From positions 1-64,000 of the forward strand of contig NZ_BCNQ01000009.1 of NCBI RefSeq assembly GCF_001515525.1: a DNA stretch of 64,000 nucleotides, in the 5' to 3' direction. Below are positions 44,308-53,313 of the stretch, one piece after another (within the stretch, counting starts at the first letter, position 1; each line of letters starts with the position of its first letter). The translations under genes and the position numbers were made by a program. This DNA comes from Piscicoccus intestinalis NBRC 104926 (GTDB lineage: Bacteria > Actinomycetota > Actinomycetes > Actinomycetales > Dermatophilaceae). Below the pieces are notes generated by a model. That model saw nothing but the letters and a program-made list of their open reading frames with translations. It searched no databases and was not told the DNA's origin.

Positions 44308-45651
44308 GTGACCCACCGCCTCGTCGTCATCGGCGCCGACGCCGCCGGCATGAGCGCCGCCCACCAGGCGTTGCGTACCGCCCGCCGCCTCGGCCGGGAG
44401 CTGAGCGTCACCGTACTGGAGAGCAGCGGGCACACGTCCTACTCCGCCTGCGGCATCCCGTACTGGCTGGCCGGGGCCGTGGGGTCCGGCGACGACCTCG
44501 TGGCCCGGACCGCCTCCCAGCACCGGGAGGGCGGCATCGACCTGCGGCTGCACACCCGCGCCGAGAGCGTCGACACCGCCACCCGGACGGTGCGCCTGGC
44601 GGACGGGCAGACGCTGGGCTACGACGACCTGATGATCGCGACCGGCGCGACCGCGATCCGGCCGGAGTGGGCCGCCGACTCCCCGGACATCGGTGCGGTG
44701 AAGACCCTCGACGACGGCGCGGCCTGGCTGGACCGATTCGCCGCGGCCCGTCCGGGCGCCCGGGTCATGGTCGTCGGCGGCTCCTACATCGGCGTCGAGG
44801 TCGCCGAGGCGGCGCTGGCCCGGGGCTTCGACGTCGAGCTGTGCACCCGGTCTCGGGTAATGAGCTCGCTGGCGCCGCAGCTGTCGGCGCGTATCACCCA
44901 GACGCTACAAGAGGCGGGCGTCACCGTCCGCGAGAACTGCGGCGTGCGGGGCGTCGACCTGCAGGACGGGCGCCTGCGCGGCGTGCACACGCGGGGCGGT
45001 CGGGTGGAGGCCGACCTCATGGTCGTCGGCGTCGGGGTGCGGCCGGCGACCGCTCTGGGTGACCTGCCCGTCTCCGCGAACGGGGCGCTGCGGCCTGACC
45101 CGCGCGGGCAGGTCGGGCCGGGGGTGTGGGCGGCCGGTGACTGCTGCGAGGTCGTCAACCGCGTCACCGGGCAGTGGGCGTACCTGCCGTTGGGCACCCA
45201 CGCCAACAAGGCCGGGCGGGCCGCCGGCGACGCGATCGCGGGCGGCGACCTGAGGTTCGACGGCGCGCTCGGCACGGCGATCACGCGGTTCGCGCACGGC
45301 GCGGCCTACGTCGAGATCGGCCACACCGGTATCGGCGTCGACGAGGCGCGCGCCGCCGGCTTCGACCCCGTCTGGCGGCTCACCGAGGGCACCACGGCGA
45401 GCGGTTACATGCCGGAGGCCGAACCGATCGCGATCTGGGTGCTCGCCGACCGCACCAGCCGGAGGCTGCTCGGCGTGCAGGTCGTCGGCGGCCGCGGCGC
45501 CGCCAAGCGGGTCGACGCGGCGGCAGCCGTGCTCTGGCACGAGGGCACCGTCGACGACCTGGCCTGGATGGACCTGTCGTACGCGCCGCCGTTCGCCACG
45601 GCGTGGGAGATCCTGCAGGTCGCGGCCCGGCGGTGCGCCGAAGCGATGTGA
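44308..45651 (+). CDS. FAD-dependent pyridine nucleotide-disulfide oxidoreductase (CoA-disulfide reductase/Nox type)
   Basis: A 447-residue flavoprotein. The FAD site is VVIGADAAGMSAAHQAL, the redox cysteine C48 lies in SYSACGIPYWL, NAD binding in MVVGGSYIGVEVAEAAL, and the C-terminal FAD block in AAGDCCEVVNRVTG, followed by the dimerization domain. The single-cysteine SxxxCGIPY motif is that of CoA-disulfide reductases and NADH oxidases or peroxidases. GTG 44308 was chosen as it starts the Rossmann strand. It acts in the cytosol on low-molecular-weight disulfides or oxygen species. Confidence 0.9.
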   Translation: MTHRLVVIGADAAGMSAAHQALRTARRLGRELSVTVLESSGHTSYSACGIPYWLAGAVGSGDDLVARTASQHREGGIDLRLHTRAESVDTATRTVRLADGQTLGYDDLMIATGATAIRPEWAADSPDIGAVKTLDDGAAWLDRFAAARPGARVMVVGGSYIGVEVAEAALARGFDVELCTRSRVMSSLAPQLSARITQTLQEAGVTVRENCGVRGVDLQDGRLRGVHTRGGRVEADLMVVGVGVRPATALGDLPVSANGALRPDPRGQVGPGVWAAGDCCEVVNRVTGQWAYLPLGTHANKAGRAAGDAIAGGDLRFDGALGTAITRFAHGAAYVEIGHTGIGVDEARAAGFDPVWRLTEGTTASGYMPEAEPIAIWVLADRTSRRLLGVQVVGGRGAAKRVDAAAAVLWHEGTVDDLAWMDLSYAPPFATAWEILQVAARRCAEAM

Positions 45652-45745
45652 TCCGAGGCGATGTGATCCGAGGCGGTGCGGGGCGTCGCGCCGCGCGCGG
45701 TGGCACGATGGCCAGTCAGCGGCGGTGATGCGGGGAGGGCGCGGG

Positions 45746-47287
45746 ATGACGGGCACGGGGTCGGGCGTGGGATCGGGCACGGGGTCGGGCCGTGATTCAG
45801 GCACGGGGTTGGGCATTGGGTCGAGCAGGGAGTCAGGCACTGAGTTGGCCACGGAGTCGGGCCCGGACGCGACGGGGCTCGTCTCGCTGAGCGCGCTGGA
45901 GTTGCTCGCGGGGTACGCGGCCGGCGACTTCTCGCCGGTCGAGGTGTGCGCGGCCACCCTGGAACGCCTGACGCGCCTGGAGCCGGTGCTCAACGCCTTT
46001 TATGTCATCGAGGCGGTACAAGCCCGGGAGGCGGCGGCGGCCAGTGCGCGTCGCTGGACGCGCGGCGAGGCGTCCGGGGCTCTCGACGGGGTGCCGGTCA
46101 GTCTCAAGGAGAACATCGCCACGGTCGGCACGCCGGTGCCCAGCGGCACCGCCGCGCTGGCCGACGCGCCGCCGGCGACCGCGGACGGGCCGGTGGCGGT
46201 CTCGATGCGCGAGGCGGGGGCCGTGCGGCTCGGCAAGACCGTCATGCCCGACTACGGGATGCTCTCCTCCGGCGTCTCGAGCCTGCACGGCGTGACCCGC
46301 AGCCCGTGGAATCCGCAATGGACGGTAGGCGGTTCGAGCTCGGGCTCGTCGGCCGCCGCGGCGGCGCGATGCGGCCCGATCCACGTCGGCAGCGACATCG
46401 GCGGGTCCGTGCGCCTGCCGGCGGGGTGGACCGGCCTGGCGACGCTCAAGCCGACGTACGCGATCGTGCCGGTCGACCCGCCCTACATCGGGCGATCGGT
46501 CGGGCCGCTGGCCCGCACCGTCGACGACGTCGCGCTCGCGATGTCGGTCATCGCCGTGGCCGACCCGGGCCAGCGGGACTACACCTACCTCGAGGCGACC
46601 GACCCGAGCCGGCTCGGCTGGGCGTCGGTGTGGCGCGAGCCGCTGCACGACCTGCGGGGGCTGCGCGTCGGTCTCCAGCTCGACGCCGGGTGCGGCGTGC
46701 CGACCGACCCGCTCGTCGCCGCGACCGTCGCGGAGGCGGGCGCGCTGTTCGAGCGGGGCGGCGCGGCCGTCGAGCCGATCGGGCCGATCATCACCGCCGA
46801 CCACCTGCGCCAGTTGGACCTGTTCTTCCGCGCCCGGTCGTGGCTCGACCTCGAGCGGCTGGCGCCCGCGGCGCGGGCCGCGGTGCTGCCCTACATCGAG
46901 GCGTGGGCGGCCGGGGCGGCCGGGCTCACCGGCTCCGAGGTCATGCACGCCTACCAGAGCGTGCAGGCGATGCGGGCCGCGACGGTCGCCGCGACCGGGG
47001 CGTTCGACGTGGTGCTCTCGCCGGTGGCGCCGGTGGCCGCGTTCCCGGCTGAGTGGCACAGCCCGACGAACGACCCGGTCACGGCGCTGGACCACATCGC
47101 GTACACGGCGCCGTACAACTTCTCCGAGCAACCGGCCGCGAGCGTCAACGCGGGCTTCACCCCCGACGGGCGACCGGTCGGTCTCCAGCTGGCCGGGCGG
47201 CGCTTCGACGACGTGCGGCTGTTGCGCGTCGCCCGCTGGTACGAGACGGCCCGCGGCCCCGCCGCCACCCCCGCCTGGCCCGCCTGA
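45746..47287 (+). CDS. Amidase signature family enzyme
   Basis: A 513-residue amidase. The Ser-cisSer-Lys triad is K121 (PVSLKENIA), S197-S199 (GGSSSGS) and S221 (GSDIGGSVR). The N-terminal 40 residues are Gly/Ser/Thr repeats encoded by degenerate GCACGGGGTCGG units, likely flexible. A ribosome site GGGAGGG lies before ATG 45746. Members hydrolyse amides such as indoleacetamide, nicotinamide or carbamoyl compounds; the substrate is not determinable. The C-terminal part is intact. Confidence 0.88.
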   Translation: MTGTGSGVGSGTGSGRDSGTGLGIGSSRESGTELATESGPDATGLVSLSALELLAGYAAGDFSPVEVCAATLERLTRLEPVLNAFYVIEAVQAREAAAASARRWTRGEASGALDGVPVSLKENIATVGTPVPSGTAALADAPPATADGPVAVSMREAGAVRLGKTVMPDYGMLSSGVSSLHGVTRSPWNPQWTVGGSSSGSSAAAAARCGPIHVGSDIGGSVRLPAGWTGLATLKPTYAIVPVDPPYIGRSVGPLARTVDDVALAMSVIAVADPGQRDYTYLEATDPSRLGWASVWREPLHDLRGLRVGLQLDAGCGVPTDPLVAATVAEAGALFERGGAAVEPIGPIITADHLRQLDLFFRARSWLDLERLAPAARAAVLPYIEAWAAGAAGLTGSEVMHAYQSVQAMRAATVAATGAFDVVLSPVAPVAAFPAEWHSPTNDPVTALDHIAYTAPYNFSEQPAASVNAGFTPDGRPVGLQLAGRRFDDVRLLRVARWYETARGPAATPAWPA

Positions 47288-47551
47288 CCGCCCCCAACGA
47301 CAGGACCTGCGACCGGCCTGCGACCGCCCGGCGACCGCGTCGAGATGGACCCACCGGTTCGCACGGGAGCCTGTGCTACCGGACTGGACCGCCCTGCTGT
47401 CACGAAGCCGCCTCCGCGGAGTTGGTTCGGAGGCAGCCGGGCGGTCCCGTCCCGTCATCCGAGAACGACGTCCCGGGGAGCAGAACGCACCGTCCGTGTG
47501 CTGCGCCGCCGCCCGAGAACGCGTCTACGACCGTCAGCAACGACCGTCAGC

Positions 47552-47635
47552 AACGACCGTGAAAACTGCGTGTCGCGGTGAGGACTGCGACACGGACTGC
47601 AGTTCCGACCACGACACGCAGTTTTCACGGTCGTT
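47552..47635. repeat. Palindromic repeat family A, copy 3
   Basis: Arms 47552-47588 and 47599-47635 (37 bases, 33 paired) enclose a 10-base loop. The central 28 bases match copies 1 and 2 (GAAAACTGCGTGTCG core), and this copy extends further with AACGACCGT ends. Just upstream, the 13-base unit CGACCGTCAGCAA occurs in tandem. It lies between convergent genes. Bases 47288-47551 and 47636-47739 hold no convincing gene. Confidence 0.85.
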
Positions 47636-47638
47636 GGG

Positions 47639-47720
47639 CGGGGTCGGGGCGTGGGCGGATGCCGGGGTCGGGGCGTGGGCGGGAGCCGGGGGTCGGGTCG
47701 TGGGCGGGAGCCGGGGCGCT
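47639..47720. repeat. Low-complexity tandem repeat, GGGGCGTGGGCGGGAGCC-like units
   Basis: Three to four imperfect units of about 27 bases, rich in GGGGTCGGG and GTGGGCGG, lie between the family A palindrome and the end of the 47740 gene. Confidence 0.6.
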
Positions 47721-47739
47721 GGGCGGGGTTCAGGGGCGG

Positions 47740-48774
47740 TCAGGTGGTGTAGGCGCGGCGGGCGGCGTCGGCGGCGCGCTTCATGCCGCCGCGCTCGGCG
47801 AGGAAGCCGCCGGCGGCGCCGACGACCGGCAGGTTGCTGGCGACGCGCGCGAGAAGGCCGCCGCGCTGGCGCTCGCCGAGGGAGGAGCGCAGCCGTCGCA
47901 CGCGGCCGGCGACCGTGCGCACGAGCCGGGCGGTCTGGCCGAGGCGGCCGAGGCGCGGCCCGTCTTCGGCGTCGACGGCCTCGTCGTCGGCGTCGGCCTC
48001 GGACAGGTCGTCCTCGCCCGAGGCGAGCACCTCGGTGATCTCCCCTACCGGAATCGTCTCACCGAGCGCGACGAGCCCCGAAACCCGCACGCGCTCAGCC
48101 AGATCCGCGCCCAACTCGCGGCCGACCGCGTTGGCCATGAGGATCTGGCCCGAGGCCCCGATCGCGTCGACGACCCCGAGCGCCTGTCCGAGGCGGCCCG
48201 TGGCGCTGGGCAGCGCCGCGAGCGCGGCGACGGCGGTCGACAGCCGGCCCTGCCACCAGGCGATCCGCGTGTCGGTGTCGGCGCTCGACCACTCCCGGGC
48301 CCGCGGGTGCACGGTGCCGGTGATCGTGCGCGCGCCGAGGCGGGCCGCCCCGACGACCAGGGAGGCGGCGCCACCGACGACCGTGCCCGCGGCCCCGGCC
48401 GCCCCGCGCAGCAGCCCGCGGGATTCCGGCTGCCGCTCGGCGGGGTCGCCCGGTTCGGAGCCGGTGGACTCCCCCGCCTCGCCGGGGCCGGCGACGTCGG
48501 GCACCGGCGCGGCCGACTCCCCGGGCGAGTCCCCGGGCGAATGCGGGGCTGCCGGCTCGGAGGCCGACTCCCCGGGCGACACCGAGTCAGTCCCCGAGTC
48601 AGTCTCCGAGTCGGCCTGAGGGTCAGTCTTCGAGGCCTCGGACGCCACGCCCGAGCCCGCCTCGGGGGCGATCTCCTGCGGGCCCGGCTCCTCCTGTTCG
48701 ACGAGCGAGCCGTAGAGGCGGTCGAATTCGCGGGCGGCGAAGGCGAGGGTCTGGATCATGAGGCGATCGGTCAC
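47740..48774 (-). CDS. Hypothetical protein with acidic linker and hydrophobic segment
   Basis: A 344-residue protein. A short helical N-terminus (TDRLMIQTLAFAAREFDRLYGSLVEQEE) is followed by an 80-residue Asp/Glu/Ser/Pro linker, then a small-residue hydrophobic stretch (GLLRGAAGAAGTVVGGAASLVVGAARLGA) and a mixed alpha-helical C-terminal region. GTG 48774 is fixed by AGGAGC 5 bases upstream. I do not recognise a family. The hydrophobic part could insert into or associate with a membrane. Confidence 0.75.
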   Translation of the reverse strand: MTDRLMIQTLAFAAREFDRLYGSLVEQEEPGPQEIAPEAGSGVASEASKTDPQADSETDSGTDSVSPGESASEPAAPHSPGDSPGESAAPVPDVAGPGEAGESTGSEPGDPAERQPESRGLLRGAAGAAGTVVGGAASLVVGAARLGARTITGTVHPRAREWSSADTDTRIAWWQGRLSTAVAALAALPSATGRLGQALGVVDAIGASGQILMANAVGRELGADLAERVRVSGLVALGETIPVGEITEVLASGEDDLSEADADDEAVDAEDGPRLGRLGQTARLVRTVAGRVRRLRSSLGERQRGGLLARVASNLPVVGAAGGFLAERGGMKRAADAARRAYTT

Positions 48775-48852
48775 CGGGGCTCCTGTGGTCGGCGGAATAC
48801 GCAGTGTCTACCCAGAACCTTCCCGCGGCTCACACCCGCCCGTCATCGCGGG

Positions 48853-48884
48853 ATCGACCGCTCGACGATCATCGAGCGGTCGAT
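48853..48884. repeat. Palindrome, arms ATCGACCGCTCGA
   Basis: Perfect 13-base arms (48853-48865 and 48872-48884) with a 6-base spacer lie about 80 bases upstream of the 48774 start. They share the GACCGCTCG half with the next palindrome. Confidence 0.75.
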
Positions 48885-48941
48885 TCCGAGCCGTGAGACG
48901 CGGCCGGCGCACTGACCTGCACAGACTCGCCCACGTTGTCG

Positions 48942-48965
48942 ATTGACCGCTCGCGAGCGGTCAAT
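48942..48965. repeat. Perfect 24-base palindrome, half ATTGACCGCTCG
   Basis: The two 12-base halves join without a spacer. It lies 110 bases before the small acidic protein start and 57 bases from the similar palindrome, in a divergent promoter region, so both could be operators for one regulator. Confidence 0.75.
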
Positions 48966-49074
48966 TCCTCCGAACCGGATCCCGGGTCTGGCTCGCCGAA
49001 CCTCGCCGACAGCGGCACTGTGGACGAAGGCGGCCTTTCGGGCGCCGGGAACGACAGCGATCGAGGAGGATCCG

Positions 49075-49281
49075 ATGACCGACACCACCCCCAGTTCTCC
49101 CGACGAGGGCACGGACCTGAACGAGCTGAACCCGCAGGGAGCCGGCGGCACCGTGGGCAGCCAGGACACCTTCGAGCCGGAGGAGTCCGAGGGCGACCAG
49201 GGCAGCGACGCCCAACAGGCCACCGAGGGCGCCCAGGTCGATGACGGCAAGGAGGCCACGCAGGGCACCCAACCCTCGTAG
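49075..49281 (+). CDS. Small acidic protein
   Basis: A 68-residue Asp/Glu/Gln/Gly/Ser/Thr-rich protein (MTDTTPSSPDEGTDLNELNP...), without hydrophobic core or cysteines, so probably disordered. GAGGAGGA 4 bases before the ATG is a strong ribosome site, better than expected for a chance frame. It resembles the larger acidic protein at 23379-23783 in composition only. Function unknown. Confidence 0.65.
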   Translation: MTDTTPSSPDEGTDLNELNPQGAGGTVGSQDTFEPEESEGDQGSDAQQATEGAQVDDGKEATQGTQPS

Positions 49282-49388
49282 CCAAGGTGAGGGGTGGGGG
49301 CGGGCCCGGTTCGCCCGCCCCCACCCTCCCGGGCGGCGAACGAGTAGAACTACTCATCCCCCAAACTCGCTGGCGCGGAATGCTGTTC

Positions 49389-49482
49389 ATCGCGAGACGC
49401 TGGGGAGCGTGCTCGTGCCATCTAGGGGAAGACTGTGATCGCGAGGCGCTGGGGAGCGCCCGCGATGTCAAGGGGGAATCTG
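49389..49482. repeat. Imperfect 46-base direct repeat
   Basis: Bases 49389-49436 and 49438-49482 share ATCGCGAG(A/G)CGCTGGGGAGCG at the start and AGGGG(G)AA(G/T)CTG at the end. The second copy supplies the ribosome site of the secreted-protein gene, so the leader was duplicated. Confidence 0.6.
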
Positions 49483-49485
49483 GGG

Positions 49486-49953
49486 ATGAAGATCAGGACG
49501 ACTCTGTGCGCGGCCGCGGCGACCATCGCGATCGGTGGCGCCACGCTGGTGGTCGCACCGGCGGCCAACGCACTGTCACCAACTCGTGGAGACGGCAGGC
49601 TCGTCGAGCGCTGCTCGGGCCGCGTGGTCCAGTCGGGCCCGCTGCAGGCGCCGGACGGCAGCCGGCACCCGAGCGCCCGCTGGAAGCTCTACTCGTCGGG
49701 CAAGAACGGCGGCACCGTCTGCTTCCAGGTGTTCGCCAACACCCCGGGGCTGCAGGCGCTGGGATCGACGATCCTCAAGCCGTCCAACGACTCCGGGGCC
49801 TACTTCCGCAGCCCTACGACGAGCGGGAAGACGCCCGGCGTGCTCGTGGAGAAGGCGAAGCGCACGTGCGTCACCTTCGAGGGGAGCATCAGCGACGGAT
49901 ACGGCGCCGACCCCGCCGTCTACTCCGCCTCGGGCCAGCTCGGCCGCTGCTGA
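49486..49953 (+). CDS. Secreted hypothetical protein
   Basis: A 155-residue protein with a Sec signal peptide (MKIRTTLCAAAATIAIGGATLVVAPAANA), predicted to be cleaved near residue 29. The mature part of about 126 residues has four cysteines and beta-type strands (CSGRVVQSGPLQ..SARWKLYSSGKNGGTVCFQVFANT..RTCVTFEGSI). ATG 49486 was preferred to a GTG 51 bases earlier. No family is recognised; the cysteines probably form disulfides outside the cell. Confidence 0.78.
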   Translation: MKIRTTLCAAAATIAIGGATLVVAPAANALSPTRGDGRLVERCSGRVVQSGPLQAPDGSRHPSARWKLYSSGKNGGTVCFQVFANTPGLQALGSTILKPSNDSGAYFRSPTTSGKTPGVLVEKAKRTCVTFEGSISDGYGADPAVYSASGQLGRC

Positions 49954-50004
49954 CCGGCCCCGCGCCGCCGCCCGCCGGACCCGAACCGTCGGCCGGCGCT
50001 TGTG

Positions 50005-51126
50005 TCAGGCGTCGATGACAAGATCGGTCTCCGGGCGCGAACAGCAGGGCAAGAAGCCGCCGCGCTGAATCTCGCGGGGCCGGATGCCGCCCTGGTGCGC
50101 CATGTCGACCCGGCCCTCGACGAGCGTGAGTTTGCAGGTGCCGCACATGCCCTGGCGACACGAGGAGGGCAACCGAACCCCGGCCGCTTCGAGCGTCTCG
50201 AGCACCGTGTGCGCCTCGTCGCAGGAGACGGTTCGCCCGCTGCGGCGTAGCTGCACCGTGCGCGCGGTGCCCGAGGCGGGCGCGGGCGCGACCGGCTCCG
50301 CGACCGTGAAGCTCTCCTGGTGGATGCGCTCGGGGACGACACCGAGGTCGAGCAGGAGCTGCCGGGTCGCGTCCATGTAGCCGGCCGGGCCGCACAGGAA
50401 GACCTCGCGGTCGGCGGCGTCGGGCACGGCCCAGCGCAGCAGGTCGCGGCCGAGCCGCCCCCGCGGGCCCTCCCAGCGTTCGGCCACGGAGTCGGTCTCG
50501 CACACGGTCAGCGCGCGCAGCGACAGCCCCGACTCGGCGAGGGCCGCCGTCTCGCGTCGGAAGATGATGTCGGCCGGGGTGCGGGCGCTGTGCACGAACG
50601 CGATGTCGGCATCGCTGCCCTCGTCGGCCAGCGTGCGCGCCATCGACATCAGCGGCGTGATGCCGCTGCCGGCCGACAGGAACAGGTAGCCGCCACCGGG
50701 CAACTCCAGGGTCGGGCTGGCCGGGTAGCCGCGGCACGAGAACGCCCCGAACGGTCCCTGCACGCGCACGCGGTCGCCGGTGCGCAGCCGCTCGTGCAGC
50801 CAGGAGGTGACGACGCCGCCGGGGTGGCGCTTGATCGTCAGCGTGAGCCCGGCCGGGCGGGTCGGCGGCGAGGCGATCGTGAAGCTGCGCTGCAGTTCCT
50901 GGCCGTCGACGGTCACGGTGATCCGCACGTGCTGGCCGGGGTCGAAGCGCAGCGGCGCGCCGGTCGGCGCCTCCAAGACGAAGCTGGTCACGTCGTGGGT
51001 GACCGGCACGATGCGACGCACCAACAGCTCCTCGTCGAAGGCGCCCTGCGCCGAGGTGACCGCGCCGTCGCTGTGCTCGAGGGAGTTGGTGTGGGTGGTG
51101 CTGGGGACGGGGAGCGTGATGCTCAT
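50005..51126 (-). CDS. Ferredoxin-NAD(P)H reductase for a Rieske oxygenase
   Basis: A 373-residue flavin/iron-sulfur protein. An FAD/NAD-binding ferredoxin-reductase half (QHVRITVTVDGQELQRSFTIASPP, LSAGSGITPLMSMARTL, FLCGPAGYMDATRQLL) is followed by a plant-type 2Fe-2S domain with CRQGMCGTCKLTLVEGRVDMAHQGG and the last cysteines in GFLPCCSRP. It is the type that feeds electrons to betaine-type Rieske monooxygenases (GbcB/Stc3). AAAGGAGCC precedes ATG 51126. The FMN demethylase gene lies 35 bases upstream on the same strand. Confidence 0.9.
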   Translation of the reverse strand: MSITLPVPSTTHTNSLEHSDGAVTSAQGAFDEELLVRRIVPVTHDVTSFVLEAPTGAPLRFDPGQHVRITVTVDGQELQRSFTIASPPTRPAGLTLTIKRHPGGVVTSWLHERLRTGDRVRVQGPFGAFSCRGYPASPTLELPGGGYLFLSAGSGITPLMSMARTLADEGSDADIAFVHSARTPADIIFRRETAALAESGLSLRALTVCETDSVAERWEGPRGRLGRDLLRWAVPDAADREVFLCGPAGYMDATRQLLLDLGVVPERIHQESFTVAEPVAPAPASGTARTVQLRRSGRTVSCDEAHTVLETLEAAGVRLPSSCRQGMCGTCKLTLVEGRVDMAHQGGIRPREIQRGGFLPCCSRPETDLVIDA

Positions 51127-51161
51127 GGCCGGCTCCTTTCGGGGTCTGGGGGGCGGAACGC

Positions 51162-53240
51162 CTACAGCGCCACGCACAGGCGCAGCGCGTCGTAGATGGC
51201 CGCGTGGATGTTTCGGCTCGTGACGGCGTCACCGATGCGGAACAGCTGGTAGCGCCCGACGGGGTTGGTGTGCACCTGCTGGGGGCGCATGGCGAGCAGC
51301 GCGTCCTGATCCACCTCACCGAGGTTGACCGAGTCGGCGACCAGCTCGTGGTACAGCTCGTCGTGCGGCAGGGTGCCGTGCTCGACGACGACGGCGTCGA
51401 CGTCGCGCGTCCAGGTGCGGTCGGTGTAGTCGCTGCCGAGGGTGGCGACGAGCCTGCGTTCCCCTCCGCGGGAGACCGATCGCAGGCGGGTCGCGAGCGT
51501 GACCCGCACGTCGCGCTCGGCGAACGCGGTGAGGTAGGCCGGGCTGTTCATGCCGCCGACGCCGATGCCGAGCATGCGCTCGGGAGTGACGATCTCGACG
51601 TGCACGCCGCGCGTCGCGAGCAGCTCGGCGACCCCGAGGGCCGGCTCGGTGCCGTTGTCGTCGTAGACGAGCACGCTGCCGGTGGGGCGCGCGTGACCGC
51701 TCATGATGTCCCAGGTGTCCGTCACAAGATTGTCGCCGGAGGCGAGCACGCCGGTGTTCGGCATGCCGCCGGTGGCGACGACGACGATGTCGGGGTCGAG
51801 GTCGTTCACCTCGCCGGCCTCGGCGTAGACGCCGAAGCGCACGTCGACCCCGAGGTGTCGCAGCTCGTCCATCCGCCAGTCGACGATGCCGATGAGGTCG
51901 CGCCGACGCGGGGCGGCGGCCGCGAGCACCACCTGTCCGCCGGGCTTGTCGGCGGCCTCCAGCACCGTCACCGCGTGGCCGCGTTCGGCGAGCACGCGCG
52001 CCGCCTCGAGGCCGGCCACCCCGGCTCCGACGACGACGGCGCGCCGCCGCGCCTCGGCCGGCGCCGGCTCGATGACGTGCGGCAGCGACAGCTCCCGACC
52101 GGTCGCCGGGTTGTGGATGCACTTGGCATCACCGGACTCGTAGATCGCGTCGAGGCAGTAGTTGGCGCCCACGCACGGGCGGATCCGGTGCTCCTCGCGC
52201 CGGGCGACCTTGGCGACGAGGTAGGGGTCGGCCAGTTGCGGGCGGGTGAGGCCGACCAGGTCGACGAGCCCGTCGCGTACGGCGTGCCGCGCGGTCGCGA
52301 CATCGGACAGCCGGGACGCGTGCATGACCGGCACGTCGACGAGTTTGCGGATGCGGCCGGTGAAGTCCAGATGCGGCGCCGACGGCGAACCCATGCCGGG
52401 AATGACCTTCGCCAGCGCTGCGTCGGTGCCGATCGTGCCGCGGATCACCGACAGGAAGTCGACGCCCTCGGCGGTGAACGCCTTGAGGGCGGGCACCGTG
52501 TCGTCCTCCCCGAGCCCGTCGGGCAGGCACTCGTCCATGCTCATCCGCAGCCCGACGATGAAGTCGTCGCCGACCTCGGCCCGGATCGCGGCGAGGACCC
52601 GCTGACCGAAGGCCCGCCGCCGCTGCTCGTCGCCGCCGTACTCGTCGTCGCGGTCGTTGGTGGCCGGTGAGAGGAAGCCGTCGAACAGGTGGCCGTAGGC
52701 CTCGATCTCGATGCCGTCGAGGCCACCCTCGCGGCACCGTCCCGCCGCCTGGGCGTACTGGCGCACGATCCGCTCGATGTCCCACGCCTCGGCGACCTTG
52801 GGGAACGAGCGGTGCGCCGGCTCGCGCTCGGCGCTGGAGTAGACCAGCGGCAGCCAGTCACCGGTGAAATTGCTCGACCGGCGGCCCAGATGAGTGATCT
52901 GGCACATGACGGCGGCACCTTCGTCGTGCACCGCTTGTGTCAACAGTTTGAGCCATGTGACGACCTCGTCGCGGTACAGCTCGATGTTGCCGAACGCCGG
53001 CGGGCTGTCCGGCGCGACGATCGCCGACCCGCCCATCATCGTCAGCCCGACCCCGCCCCGCGCCTTCTCCACGTGGTAGGCGCGGTAGCGGTCCTTGGGC
53101 ATGCCGTCCTGCGTGTAGGCCGGCTCGTGCGACGTGCTGACGATGCGGTTGCGCAGCGTCAGGTGGCGGAGCCGGTAGGGCTCCAGCAGTGGATCGAGGG
53201 ACGGGGCCGTGGTCGACGACCCTTGCGTGGTGCCCGCCAT
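51162..53240 (-). CDS. NADH:flavin oxidoreductase, dimethylglycine/N-methylproline demethylase type
   Basis: A 692-residue protein of the old-yellow-enzyme/2,4-dienoyl-CoA reductase class. An FMN TIM barrel (RIVSTSHEPAYTQDGMPKDRYRAYHVEKARGGVGLTM, MDECLPDG, FTGRIRKLVDVPVMHASRL) leads to C-x5-C-x11-C (RPCVGANYCLDAIYESGDAKCIHNP) for an Fe-S cluster and a C-terminal FAD/NAD domain (VVGAGVAGLEAARVLAERGHAV). DgcA and StcD, which demethylate dimethylglycine and N-methylproline, have this sequence pattern. The ATG has no strong ribosome site. It is divergent from a LysR regulator. Confidence 0.88.
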   Translation of the reverse strand: MAGTTQGSSTTAPSLDPLLEPYRLRHLTLRNRIVSTSHEPAYTQDGMPKDRYRAYHVEKARGGVGLTMMGGSAIVAPDSPPAFGNIELYRDEVVTWLKLLTQAVHDEGAAVMCQITHLGRRSSNFTGDWLPLVYSSAEREPAHRSFPKVAEAWDIERIVRQYAQAAGRCREGGLDGIEIEAYGHLFDGFLSPATNDRDDEYGGDEQRRRAFGQRVLAAIRAEVGDDFIVGLRMSMDECLPDGLGEDDTVPALKAFTAEGVDFLSVIRGTIGTDAALAKVIPGMGSPSAPHLDFTGRIRKLVDVPVMHASRLSDVATARHAVRDGLVDLVGLTRPQLADPYLVAKVARREEHRIRPCVGANYCLDAIYESGDAKCIHNPATGRELSLPHVIEPAPAEARRRAVVVGAGVAGLEAARVLAERGHAVTVLEAADKPGGQVVLAAAAPRRRDLIGIVDWRMDELRHLGVDVRFGVYAEAGEVNDLDPDIVVVATGGMPNTGVLASGDNLVTDTWDIMSGHARPTGSVLVYDDNGTEPALGVAELLATRGVHVEIVTPERMLGIGVGGMNSPAYLTAFAERDVRVTLATRLRSVSRGGERRLVATLGSDYTDRTWTRDVDAVVVEHGTLPHDELYHELVADSVNLGEVDQDALLAMRPQQVHTNPVGRYQLFRIGDAVTSRNIHAAIYDALRLCVAL

Positions 53241-53278
53241 GACCGAAGTCTGGTCGCGCAGGACCTTGGAGCACAATC

Positions 53279-53294
53279 GCATGTTCGTGCATGC
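53279..53294. promoter_or_regulatory. Candidate LysR site GCATG-N6-CATGC
   Basis: A small palindrome with a six-base spacer lies 20 bases before the LysR start codon in the divergent gap. LysR proteins bind inverted repeats with a longer T-N11-A pattern, so this is only a tentative site. Confidence 0.3.
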
Positions 53295-53313
53295 CACCGT
53301 GCAATCATTCTTC

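Noticed and set aside
42853-45651. One 932-residue gene covering the CoA-disulfide reductase
   Set aside because: The first 485 residues are antisense to the spermidine-synthase-like gene; the flavin-binding start at 44308 fits.
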